Assembly: GCA_014860005.1 (NCBI GenBank) | Contig: JACZKP010000111.1 | Location: forward strand, 62,001-126,000 | Direction: 5' to 3' | Source: Verrucomicrobiota bacterium | GTDB lineage: Bacteria; Verrucomicrobiota; Verrucomicrobiae; Limisphaerales; UBA11358 | Length of the DNA stretch: 64,000 bases | Made by a program: the position numbers and the translations under genes | The notes under the pieces: generated by a model | Databases searched by the model: none | What the model saw: only the letters and a program-made list of their open reading frames with translations | Told to the model about the DNA's origin: nothing | Shown here: positions 45,059 to 53,503 of the stretch, in pieces | Layout: the number at the start of each line of letters is the position of its first letter | Numbering within the stretch: position 1 is the first letter of the stretch

Positions 45059-46348
45059 ATGAAAAAACGACGGATCGCCTTTTTGTTTGCCACCATGAAC
45101 TCCATCGCTGCATTTGTCGCTCCCGGCGCGCAACCGGCTGGCACGGGTCAGGTTGATCCCGCCGCGCAAGCCGTGAATGCCCTCGGATTGGATCTCCTGG
45201 CCAATGGTTCAAGCGGCAAAGCCAACACCTTGCTCTCGCCGTATTCGATCCAGTCGGCGCTCGCGATGACGTTTGCCGGCGCTGCTGGCGCCACGCGCGA
45301 GGAAATGGCCCGTGTGCTGCATTATACGGGTGATGAGGTGGAATTGCACCGGTCGTTCGCCGCGTTGCAGAAGGCGCTCGAAGAGGTGCATAAGAAAACC
45401 GCCGAACGCGCCGAAAATGCAAAGACATACGGCGGTCCAATCGAACCGGTCACTCTCACCGTTGCAAACCGCCTGTTCGGACAACACGGCTACGAATTTC
45501 GCCAGCCGTTCCTCGCTCTGACGCGCGATACCTACCACGCCCCATTTCAGCCCATGGATTTTATTCGCAAGGCATCCGCCGCACGCCTCGAAATAAATGC
45601 GTGGGTCGAAGACCAGACGCGCCAGCGGATTCGCGACTTGATTCCGGCCGACGGCATTGATCGCGACACGCGGTTGGTGCTGGTGAACGCGCTTTACCTG
45701 AAAGCGCCGTGGGCCCAGGAATTTTCCACGAACCTGACCAAGCTCCGTCCTTTTCACATTAACGGCGGCGCGACGCAGGACGTGCCGACGATGGAGCGGC
45801 AGGATCGTCTCGGTTTCGCGGAGCGCGATGGCTACCGCATCGTCACGGTCCCGTACTTCGGAAGCGACATTCAGTTCCTGATTCTCCTGCCCGACGCGGT
45901 GGACGAACTTGCCGCGCTGGAAGCCAAAATGACGCCGCAAATGTTGACCGCTGCCGCCAGCTCGGAGAACGCCGACCTAAAACTCCAACTGCCCAAGTTC
46001 AAACTCGAGCCGCCGCTAATGCGTTTGAGCGAGGCCTTGATCGGATTGGGCATGAAGTCAGCGTTCGATAAACCCGAGGGCAGCGCGAATTTCGACCGCA
46101 TGGCGCCACGCAAGCCGGATGACTATCTCAAAATCTCGGAAGTCTTTCACAAGACATTCCTGGAACTGGATGAGAAAGGCACCGAAGCCGCCGCCGCCAC
46201 AGCGGTGGTGATGATGCGGGCTACGTCTTTCGCCGGAGAGAAACCAAAGCCCATCGAGGTGCGCGTGGACCGGCCCTTCCTTTTTGCCATTCAGCATCGG
46301 CCCAGCGGCGCGTGCCTGTTCCTCGGGCGCGTTACGAATCCAATGTGA
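45059..46348 (+). CDS. exported serpin (serine protease inhibitor)
   Basis: A 429-residue serpin fold. A hydrophobic N-terminus (IAFLFATMNSIAAFVAPGAQ) suggests export. Family motifs include LSPYSIQSALAMTFAGAAGATREEMARVL, TVANRLFGQHGYEF, RLVLVNALYLKAPWAQEF, IQFLILLPD and the C-terminal RPFLFAIQHRPSGACLFLGRV. The reactive-loop hinge reads KGTEAAAATAVVMMRATS, the small-residue pattern of inhibitory serpins, with the scissile bond estimated near Arg/Ala (P2/P1). It would trap trypsin- or elastase-like proteases by suicide inhibition. ATG 45059 is preceded by an A-rich leader. A 7-base inverted repeat (44985-45004) lies upstream and could be an operator. Confidence 0.92.
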   Translation: MKKRRIAFLFATMNSIAAFVAPGAQPAGTGQVDPAAQAVNALGLDLLANGSSGKANTLLSPYSIQSALAMTFAGAAGATREEMARVLHYTGDEVELHRSFAALQKALEEVHKKTAERAENAKTYGGPIEPVTLTVANRLFGQHGYEFRQPFLALTRDTYHAPFQPMDFIRKASAARLEINAWVEDQTRQRIRDLIPADGIDRDTRLVLVNALYLKAPWAQEFSTNLTKLRPFHINGGATQDVPTMERQDRLGFAERDGYRIVTVPYFGSDIQFLILLPDAVDELAALEAKMTPQMLTAAASSENADLKLQLPKFKLEPPLMRLSEALIGLGMKSAFDKPEGSANFDRMAPRKPDDYLKISEVFHKTFLELDEKGTEAAAATAVVMMRATSFAGEKPKPIEVRVDRPFLFAIQHRPSGACLFLGRVTNPM

Positions 46349-46358
46349 AGCCACATCG

Positions 46359-46426
46359 AGCGCCGGCATCTCTGCCGGCAAGTTCGCATTTCACAACGTT
46401 TACACGCCGGCACGGATGCCGGCGCT
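46359..46426. repeat. GCCGGCATC-type intergenic palindrome
   Basis: Arms 46359-46379 (AGCGCCGGCATCTCTGCCGG plus C) and 46406-46426 are inverted copies matching at 19 of 21 positions, separated by 26 bases. Each arm itself is partly palindromic around GCCGGC. Located just after the serpin stop, without a T tract. Confidence 0.75.
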
Positions 46427-46510
46427 TCCGGTTTATCAGACACCGCTTGTCATCAAAATTTGTTACTCGGCGTGCTTGTATTGGGACTGGCTTTGGCCTA
46501 AACGGAAATC

Positions 46511-47866
46511 ATGAACAGGCGCCAATTCCTCAAACTCGCTTCCACCGCGGCGCTCGCATTAACCGCGGCCCGCTACGTCCCCACCACCTTTGCCGCTGAG
46601 AAGGCCAAGCGCGTTGGGCTCATCGGGACGGGTTGGTATGGCAAACTGGACTTGTTCCGGCTGATTCAGGTGGCGCCGGTGGAGGTCGTGTCGCTGTGCG
46701 ATGTTGATAAAATAATGTTGGCCGAGGCTGCCGATATGGTGGCGACACGGCAGGCGTCGAAGAAAAAACCGCGCACCTACGGGGATTACCGCGCGATGCT
46801 CAAGGAACGCGATCTCGACATCGTGATGGTGGAAACGCCAGACCATTGGCACGCGCTTCCGACCATCGAGGCGATTCAAGCCGGTGCAGATGTTTGGGTG
46901 CAAAAGCCGATTAGCGTAGATGTCATTGAAGGGCAGGCGATGCTTGCTGCGGCCCGCAAGCACGGGCGCGTGGTGCAGGTGAACACGCAACGCCGCAGCA
47001 CGCCGCATTTAATCGAGGCGCGCGACCGGGTCATCAAGGAAGGCAGGCTCGGCAAAATCGGCCACGTGGAAATCTGCTGTTACTGGGGCATGGGCCGTGC
47101 CGGTCGGGCCCGTGAAATTGCGCCGCCCGACACGCTCGATTATGAAATGTGGACCGGCCCGGCGCCGATGCGGCCCTTCACGGAACGCACGCACCCGCGC
47201 GGCTGGCGCATCTTCATGGAATACGGCAACGGCATCGTGGGCGACATGTGCATCCACATGTTCGACATGACGCGCTGGATGTTGGACCTGGGCTGGCCGA
47301 AGCGGATCAGTTCCACCGGCGGAATCCTGGTGGAGAAGGACGCCACCGCCAACACCACGGACACGCAGACCGCGACGTTCGATTACGGCGACCTGCAAGT
47401 TGTGTGGAATCATCGCACCTGGGGCGACATGCCTGACCCGGATTATCCGTGGGCCGCTATCTTCTACGGCGAGAAGGGCACGCTCAAGACCAGCGTGTTC
47501 AAGTACGAGTTCTTCGAACGAGGAAAGAAACAACCAACGCTGCGCGGGGAGCCGTTGTTCGAATACGACAAATATCCGGAAGATCAGACCGAGAAGGATT
47601 TGGAGAAACACTGTGCGTCGGCAATCCGCTGGCATTGGCAGGATTTCCTCAAGGCGGCGGCCACGCGCGGCAAACCCGTGGCGGACATCGAGCAGGGCTA
47701 CATCTCGAGCACGTCGTGCATTCTGGCCAACCTCTCTCAGCAACTGGGCCGAGGTTTGGTGTGGGATCCGGAAAAGGGCCGCGTGGCGGGTGACGAGGAG
47801 GCGAATCGGTTGTTACGCCGGCCGTATCGCTCACCGTGGGTGCATCCGGAGGTGGAGAAGGTGTAG
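46511..47866 (+). CDS. Tat-exported Gfo/Idh/MocA family oxidoreductase
   Basis: A 451-residue protein. A twin-arginine signal (NRRQFLKLASTAALALTAA) indicates export of the folded cofactor-bound enzyme. The NAD(P) Rossmann segment KRVGLIGTGWYGKLDLFRL is at ~33-50, followed by VVSLCDVD, VETPDHWHALPTIEAIQAGADVWVQKPISVD with the family's conserved EKP-type Lys (here QKP), and VQVNTQRRSTPHL. The C-terminal domain contains MCIHMFDMTRWMLDLGWP. These enzymes oxidise or reduce sugar hydroxyls; several exported members generate 3-keto-sugars. Substrate is unknown. The DUF1080 gene upstream may act in the same pathway. Confidence 0.93.
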   Translation: MNRRQFLKLASTAALALTAARYVPTTFAAEKAKRVGLIGTGWYGKLDLFRLIQVAPVEVVSLCDVDKIMLAEAADMVATRQASKKKPRTYGDYRAMLKERDLDIVMVETPDHWHALPTIEAIQAGADVWVQKPISVDVIEGQAMLAAARKHGRVVQVNTQRRSTPHLIEARDRVIKEGRLGKIGHVEICCYWGMGRAGRAREIAPPDTLDYEMWTGPAPMRPFTERTHPRGWRIFMEYGNGIVGDMCIHMFDMTRWMLDLGWPKRISSTGGILVEKDATANTTDTQTATFDYGDLQVVWNHRTWGDMPDPDYPWAAIFYGEKGTLKTSVFKYEFFERGKKQPTLRGEPLFEYDKYPEDQTEKDLEKHCASAIRWHWQDFLKAAATRGKPVADIEQGYISSTSCILANLSQQLGRGLVWDPEKGRVAGDEEANRLLRRPYRSPWVHPEVEKV

Positions 47867-47880
47867 CTCTGGGGTAGAGT

Positions 47881-48546
47881 TCAACGCAGTCGGTCCCTCA
47901 GACGCCAGCCGAGGAGCAAAGTACCAAGCGCGAACAAGACAAATGTGCCCGGCTCGGGAATTGGTTGGTTGGAAAACTGAATGTTGTCCAACCACGCCAT
48001 CACGCTGCCAAGCGGCCCGGCGGACTGTGTGAACCGGAGTTCCCCAGTCTGGCCGGCAAATTGAGAGATGTCTCCCCCACGAACGGCGTACTCTGATGCG
48101 CCGCCAAGGGTGACGAGTGAAATTGGTTGGCCCGCAAAAGTGACTTGCATGCTGGGCGTTCCATAAAAGATTAAGGACACGGCGGTCGAGGGAATTTGGC
48201 CAGTCTGGCCCAAGGCAGCGGTGGTCTGGAAGACGAAAGAAGGTTGGAGCATTGCAGAATAGTTGCCTTGAACGGGCTGCCTAAGTGAGCCTAGGTCGTG
48301 CAGGGAAATCACCGCACCACCGATGCCGACAGTGTTGTAGGCAACCTTGTCGGTTTGGACACCACCAAGATATCCAGTCCATCCGGGCATAGCGCCTGCG
48401 ATAAGTACCTGCCCACCGACCGCAGGGACAAGAGGTAAGATGGGTTGCTCGAAGTCAAGGTTCGCGAACATTGTTCCTTGCGCTCGAGTTTCCAAACTCA
48501 GGGTCAATAACAACAGGGTGGCGACTATTGCTTTGAAGCTTCTCAT
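47881..48546 (-). CDS. PEP-CTERM sorting domain protein
   Basis: A 221-residue exported protein. A signal peptide (IVATLLLLTLSLETRAQ) precedes a beta-rich region that begins FANLDFEQPILPLVPA, typical of choice-of-anchor-type PEP-CTERM proteins. The C-terminus carries the sorting signal PIPEPGTFVLFALGTLLLGW ending RLRDRLR: motif, TM helix and basic tail. An exosortase would process it at PEP; none is in the window. The start at 48546 places the signal peptide first; ATG 48567 is 7 codons upstream. Function of the mature part unknown. Confidence 0.88.
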   Translation of the reverse strand: MRSFKAIVATLLLLTLSLETRAQGTMFANLDFEQPILPLVPAVGGQVLIAGAMPGWTGYLGGVQTDKVAYNTVGIGGAVISLHDLGSLRQPVQGNYSAMLQPSFVFQTTAALGQTGQIPSTAVSLIFYGTPSMQVTFAGQPISLVTLGGASEYAVRGGDISQFAGQTGELRFTQSAGPLGSVMAWLDNIQFSNQPIPEPGTFVLFALGTLLLGWRLRDRLR

Positions 48547-48608
48547 GACTTTGTCAATAGCCGCCATTGTATCGCACCCACGCGGCTACGGCAACCTCGG
48601 TTGCTGGC

Positions 48609-49217
48609 CTACCACTCCACGCCGCCCGCTTCCGCATGGCCTGCGTTCAGGAAGGCCTTCAGAATTCTCAAACGCGGCTCTGCCAGACGGCGCGCCGAGT
48701 CGAGTTGCAACTGCGCGGGCAGTTCATCGAAATTGCGTTGAAGCACTCGTAGCGCATCGTCAAACCGGATAAACCGCGAATCGCGGCCCACTTTGCTGAC
48801 GGTTCGCAGAATCCCGACCGCGCCCAGTTGTTCAAGGATGTCCGCATCACGCATCAGCACGCCTTCAAACGAAGTTGGTTTGCTTGAGGGAAGATGCGTG
48901 CGGATGACTTCGACGACGGCGGGAATCTTCTGGGCGGGAAAGCCAAATTCCTCGAGCAACCCCGGCGTTTCCTTCATGGCATAAGCGACGTTGTCCCACA
49001 CCGCGAGCGCGGTCGGGTCTTCGGGACGATGACCGATGAACACGCCGAGGTCGTGCAACCATACGGCCGCGAAAAGCACATCGTCATCGAAGGGTTGTCC
49101 GTCGGCCAACCGTTTCGCAAGGGCGTAAAGGCGCGGCTGATGGCTGAATTTGTCCGGCGGCTTCGCGTTCGCGCGAATGTAATCGGTGATGGCTTGGCGG
49201 AAGTTCGGTTCAGTCAT
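48609..49217 (-). CDS. HD-domain phosphohydrolase-like protein
   Basis: A 202-residue soluble protein with the HD metal-binding pattern: His26, the HD doublet at His55-Asp56 (AVWLHDLGVFIGH), His108 (VIRTHLP) and Asp124 (MRDADILEQLG). HD proteins hydrolyse nucleotide or phosphodiester substrates; the specific one is not evident. No regulatory domain is attached. The gene is 62 bases upstream of the PEP-CTERM gene on the same strand, and divergent from the DUF1592 gene. Confidence 0.85.
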   Translation of the reverse strand: MTEPNFRQAITDYIRANAKPPDKFSHQPRLYALAKRLADGQPFDDDVLFAAVWLHDLGVFIGHRPEDPTALAVWDNVAYAMKETPGLLEEFGFPAQKIPAVVEVIRTHLPSSKPTSFEGVLMRDADILEQLGAVGILRTVSKVGRDSRFIRFDDALRVLQRNFDELPAQLQLDSARRLAEPRLRILKAFLNAGHAEAGGVEW

Positions 49218-49374
49218 GGTGCAATTCCGCGCTGATTAGAGCGGGCGCGCGGAGGTTTTCCAATCGGAAATATCCGAGCTTCCACTTGAACCGCCTGAAT
49301 TCCCTGCTCTACATTGTCGTCCACAAGCCGTTCCCAAAGCCGGGCCACGGTAGGACGGCGGCTTGAGTGAAGTC

Positions 49375-51678
49375 ATGGCCATGATGTTTGTCCGCATAAC
49401 GCATTGTTTTATCTGGTTGGCTTTGGTGTGCCTGCTGGCAGGCCAGACCAAGCTCAACGCTGCGGATCGGTCGCCGGTCGGCCATGACATCTACCAACAG
49501 CAATGCGCCAGTTGCCACGGCCCGTCCGGCGAAGGGGTGAAGGAGAAATATGAAGGCGCGCTGCAAGGCGATCGCACGCTCGAAAGTCTGACGCGTTACA
49601 TTGACCGCGCCATGCCGGACGAGGACCCGGATTTGTGCGTGGGCGATGACGCAGCGTCCGTGGCGCGTTACATCTACGAAGCCTTCTACTCGCGCGAGGC
49701 TCGAATCCGCAACCAGCGGCCGCGCGTCGAACTGGTGCGCCTGACCAATCGCCAATACGTCAACACCGTCGCCGACCTCGTCAAGCACTTCACGGGCAGC
49801 GACGCGGCGATTCCGGCGGAGCGGGGTTTGCGGGCGACTTATTACAGCGCCAAGGATTTCAATCGCGACAAGAAGGTCATTGAGCGCGTTGACCGGCAGG
49901 TTGACTTTGATTTCGGTGAGAGCACCCCCGACACGGAGAATTTCCCGACGAACCAATTCTCCATGCAGTGGCGCGGGTCGCTTATCGCGGAGGAAACCGG
50001 TGATTATGAGTTCATCCTGCGTACGCCCAACGGCGCGCGGCTCTGGTTGAACGATGAGCAGGAGCCGTTGATTGACGCGTGGGTTGCGTCGGGGGAACTC
50101 ACCGAACACAGAGCCTCGCTTCGCCTCATCGGCGGGCGCGCGTATCCGTTGCGGTTGAATTATTCCAAGTTCAAAGAGGCGCGCGCGGCAATTTCCCTGC
50201 AATGGAAACCGCCGCACGGCACGCCGCAGCCCGTTCCCGCACGCAACCTTTCCCCCGCCAATGTCACACCCACATTCGTCGTCACCACACCCTTCCCGCC
50301 CGATGACAGCAGCGTGGGTTATGAGCGTGGCGTGGCGGTGAACAAAGCCTGGGACGAAGCCGCCACGCACGCCGCCATCGAAGCCGCCAATCATCTGGTG
50401 AAGAACCTCGACCGCTTCTCGCGCAGCAAACCTCAGGACGCTGATCGCGCGGCGAAGGTGGAAACGTTCTGTGCGGAGTTCGTCGCCAGCGCCTTCCGCC
50501 GGCCCTTGACGGATGAACAGAAACGCGTGTTCGTGACGAACCACTTGAAGAACGCGGAGAAGATCGAAGACGCGGTCAAACGGGTGGTGTTGCTGACGCT
50601 GAAATCGCCGCGCTTCCTTTATCTCGGACTGGACCGCAGCAAGCCAGATGAATTCGAGGTCGCGGCGCGGCTGTCGTTTGGCTTGTGGGATTCGCTGCCC
50701 GACCGGGAGTTGACGCGGCAGGCCGCGCGCGGAGCGCTTCGGACCCGCGAACAAATCACGCAACAGGCCCAACGCATGTTGGCCGATCCGCGTGCGCGGG
50801 CAAAGATGCAGTATTTCCTCCATCACTGGTTGCAGATGAACCACGTCGAAGACCTTGCCAAGGACGACCAGCTTTTCCCCGGATTCACACCCGAGATCAT
50901 CGCGGACCTGCGCACGTCACTGAATGTTTTCCTGGATGATGTCATCTGGGGTGGGACATCGGATTATCGCACCTTGCTGCTTTCCGACGCGTTCTTTGTG
51001 AACAACCGGCTGGCGGGTTTCTACGGACTAAACACGAACGCCACGGACGATTTCGTGAAAGTGCCGCTCGATCCCAAGGAACGTTCCGGCGTGTTGACGC
51101 ATCCGTACCTGCTCGCTGCGTTCGCCTATCAGAAATCAACTTCGCCGATTCATCGCGGGGTATTTCTCACGCGCAACATCGTGGGCCGCGCACTTAAACC
51201 GCCGCCCGTGGCGGTGGCGTTCAAAGACGCGGAGTTCGCGCCAAACCTGACGATGCGCGAGAAGGTCGCCGAACTCACGCGGCCGCAGGCCTGCCAAAGT
51301 TGTCACTCGGTCATCAATCCGCTGGGTTTCAGCCTGGAGCATTACGATGCCGTGGGCCGCTTTCGCACCAGCGACAACTCGAAGCCAATCAACGCGGTCA
51401 GCGATTTCACCACGGACGATGGCCGGACGATCCGCCTGACGGGAGCGCGGGATGTGGCGGAATTCGCAACCGCCAGCGAGCAGGCGCAAAACGGATTCAT
51501 CGAGCAGTTGTTCCATCAGGTGGTGAAGCAGCCAATGCTGGCTTACGGCCCGGACGTGATGAGCCGGTTGCGCCAGTCCTTTGTGGCGTCGGAATTCAAC
51601 CTTCAGAAGCTGCTGGTGGAAATTGCCACGCTCTCGGCGCTGCATGGAGTCGAGAAGCAATTCGCAAACAAGAACTGA
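49375..51678 (+). CDS. DUF1592/DUF1588/DUF1585 exported cytochrome-type protein with PA14 domain
   Basis: A 767-residue protein. A signal peptide (IWLALVCLLAGQTKLNAA) is followed by a c-type cytochrome motif CASCHGPSGEG near residue 45. A PA14-like domain (~145-290, GLRATYYSAKDFN..., WRGSLIAEETGDYEFILRTPNGARLWLND) comes before the DUF1592 (VAARLSFGLWDSLPDRELTRQA), DUF1588 (GVLTHPYLLAAFAYQKSTSPIHRGVFLTRNI) and DUF1585 (tail) regions. A second CxxCH (CQSCHSVINPLGFSLEHYD) lies in the DUF1588 part. These proteins are a hallmark of Planctomycetes/Verrucomicrobia, with unknown biochemical role. A DUF1552 gene follows, as usual. ATG 49375 was preferred to the TTG at 49363. Confidence 0.92.
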   Translation: MAMMFVRITHCFIWLALVCLLAGQTKLNAADRSPVGHDIYQQQCASCHGPSGEGVKEKYEGALQGDRTLESLTRYIDRAMPDEDPDLCVGDDAASVARYIYEAFYSREARIRNQRPRVELVRLTNRQYVNTVADLVKHFTGSDAAIPAERGLRATYYSAKDFNRDKKVIERVDRQVDFDFGESTPDTENFPTNQFSMQWRGSLIAEETGDYEFILRTPNGARLWLNDEQEPLIDAWVASGELTEHRASLRLIGGRAYPLRLNYSKFKEARAAISLQWKPPHGTPQPVPARNLSPANVTPTFVVTTPFPPDDSSVGYERGVAVNKAWDEAATHAAIEAANHLVKNLDRFSRSKPQDADRAAKVETFCAEFVASAFRRPLTDEQKRVFVTNHLKNAEKIEDAVKRVVLLTLKSPRFLYLGLDRSKPDEFEVAARLSFGLWDSLPDRELTRQAARGALRTREQITQQAQRMLADPRARAKMQYFLHHWLQMNHVEDLAKDDQLFPGFTPEIIADLRTSLNVFLDDVIWGGTSDYRTLLLSDAFFVNNRLAGFYGLNTNATDDFVKVPLDPKERSGVLTHPYLLAAFAYQKSTSPIHRGVFLTRNIVGRALKPPPVAVAFKDAEFAPNLTMREKVAELTRPQACQSCHSVINPLGFSLEHYDAVGRFRTSDNSKPINAVSDFTTDDGRTIRLTGARDVAEFATASEQAQNGFIEQLFHQVVKQPMLAYGPDVMSRLRQSFVASEFNLQKLLVEIATLSALHGVEKQFANKN

Positions 51679-51686
51679 AGCACAAT

Positions 51687-51815
51687 CACAGATGAACACA
51701 GATAGACGCAGAAGGGGAATCTGCCAGCAGCGATATGAGCAGTCCTCGCTGCAGCAGAAGCGTGGAATCACCAAAACTTGCCTGAAAAATCTGCGTCCAT
51801 CTGCGTCCATCTGTG
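51687..51815. repeat. CACAGATG-type inverted repeat between DUF1592 and DUF1552 genes
   Basis: CACAGATGAACACAGATAGA (51687-51706, continuing to 51713) and the inverted counterpart CTGCGTCCATCTGTG ending at 51815 match at roughly 22 of 26 positions. An inner GCAGCG/CGCTGC hairpin lies between them. It fills most of the 160-base gap between the paired genes and could separate their expression. Confidence 0.7.
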
Positions 51816-51838
51816 GTTAAGTATGCTCCAATAACACC

Positions 51839-53152
51839 ATGAACGCATTGCATCGCCGGCAATTCATCAAGCAACTCGGCATCTCCGCCGCCACCCTGCC
51901 CTTTCTCATTGGCCTGCCCAGCCTCGGCCTCGCCGCGCCCGTGCGCCCGCGCCAACGATTGATCATCATGTTCAGTCCGAACGGCACCGTGCAGCCGTCC
52001 TTCTGGCCGGACGAGACGGGGCGCGATTTCGCGCTAAAAGAAATCATGCAGCCGCTCGAAGCGTTCAAGGAACGGCTGCTCGTCCTGAACGGCATCTGCA
52101 ACCGGGTGCGCGGCGACGGCGACAATCACATGCGCGGCATGAGTTGCCTGCTCACGGCGACTGAACTTTTCCCCGGCAACATCCAGGGCGGCTCCCACAC
52201 GCCGGCGGGTTGGGCCAGCGGCATTTCGATTGATCAGGAAATTAAGAATTACTTCCAGAGCCGCGAAGACACGCGCACGCGCTTTGGCTCCCTGGAATTT
52301 GGCGTGGGCGTCACGGACCGAGCCGATCCTTGGACGCGCATGTCCTATGCCGGACCAAACCAACCCGTCGCGCCGATTTCTGACCCGTATCAGATGTACG
52401 CCAAGCTTTACGGACAGTTGCAGGACCGCGAGCACCTGCAAAGCGTGCTGGATGACGTGCGCGATGATTTGAAGAAGGTTCGGAAACTCATCAGCGCCGA
52501 GGATCGCCGGATGCTGGAGGAGCATGAAACCCTCGTGCGGCAGATGGAACAGGAAATCGGCGAGGCCAACCGCCAGAAACTGCGCGTCGGCCCGCCCGCC
52601 CTCGAAGATGGCGTGGCGGACCAAAATGACAACGTTCCGCGCCTGAGCCGGATGCAGATTGATTTGCTCGTAAACAGTTTCGTCAACGACATGGCGCGCG
52701 TGGCCACCCTGCAATACACCAAGTCCGTCGGCTCGGCCCGCATGAACTGGCTCGACATCAAGGACGGCCATCACGCGCTCTCGCACGAACCGGACAACGA
52801 TGAAACGTCCCAGGCCAAGCTGGTGAAGATCAACCAATGGTTTGCCGGCGAATTGAATTACCTCGCACAGAAACTCGCCACCACACCCGAACCCGGCGGC
52901 GAAGGCAGCCTGCTTGACCACACGCTGGTCCTCTGGACCAACGAACTTGGCAAGGGCAATTCCCACACGCTGGACAACATCCCCTTCGTGCTCCTCGGCG
53001 GTGGATTTGGCTTCCAGATGGGCCGCTCACTCAAACTGCCGAAAGTGGCGCACAACCGTCTGCACCTGGCCCTGGCGCACGCGGTCGGCCATCGCTTGGA
53101 AACATTCGGCAAACCGGCCTTGTGCGACGGTGGGCCGCTGGACTTGAGTTAA
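51839..53152 (+). CDS. Tat-exported DUF1552 protein
   Basis: A 437-residue protein with a twin-arginine signal ([19 protein letters not shown]). The DUF1552 family is recognised from [65 protein letters not shown] and the terminal [30 protein letters not shown]. It is related to DUF1501/sulfatase-like alkaline phosphatase-fold proteins by its NxHxxG and ENG-type residues. The function is unknown. It is the constant companion of DUF1592 proteins in this phylum; they may form one periplasmic system. A palindromic repeat separates the two genes. Confidence 0.92.
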   Translation: MNALHRRQFIKQLGISAATLPFLIGLPSLGLAAPVRPRQRLIIMFSPNGTVQPSFWPDETGRDFALKEIMQPLEAFKERLLVLNGICNRVRGDGDNHMRGMSCLLTATELFPGNIQGGSHTPAGWASGISIDQEIKNYFQSREDTRTRFGSLEFGVGVTDRADPWTRMSYAGPNQPVAPISDPYQMYAKLYGQLQDREHLQSVLDDVRDDLKKVRKLISAEDRRMLEEHETLVRQMEQEIGEANRQKLRVGPPALEDGVADQNDNVPRLSRMQIDLLVNSFVNDMARVATLQYTKSVGSARMNWLDIKDGHHALSHEPDNDETSQAKLVKINQWFAGELNYLAQKLATTPEPGGEGSLLDHTLVLWTNELGKGNSHTLDNIPFVLLGGGFGFQMGRSLKLPKVAHNRLHLALAHAVGHRLETFGKPALCDGGPLDLS

Positions 53153-53503
53153 CCGCTGACGGTGGAGTCACGCAGTCGGCACGCCGTACGGAAGCCACGC
53201 TTCTATTGCCTGCCCGCGCGCAATTCCCGTCTCAGGGGAACGCCCGATGGACGAGGCATCTTTGCAGTGCGATTATTCCGGGTGGAATCGGAAAACTCCG
53301 CGCACCGATGGGAAAGAAACGCGATAGGCGGGCAGAGACAACCGTAAGTGGCACCGCGCCTCACCGCCTATGAATTCTCAGTCCGCTTTTGCTGCGACAT
53401 CTTTTCCGCTTTTGTCCTTTCGCCGACAGTCACGCAAAGACCGCTTGTATTCGTTTCCCCTACCTGTTAGCACGTCCCCGGAGTGGGATCCGAAAGGCAC
53501 GTT
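53153..53503. other. 351-base gap, nothing recognisable
   Basis: No gene, convincing terminator or repeat seen between the DUF1552 stop and the next ATG. Short CTGCCCGC/GCGGGCAG elements (near 53210 and 53330) are inverted but too short and far apart to interpret. Confidence 0.5.

Noticed and set aside
49309..50844. 511-residue open frame antisense to the DUF1592 gene
   Set aside because: No motifs; the sense strand encodes unmistakable CxxCH, PA14 and DUF1592/1588 segments.
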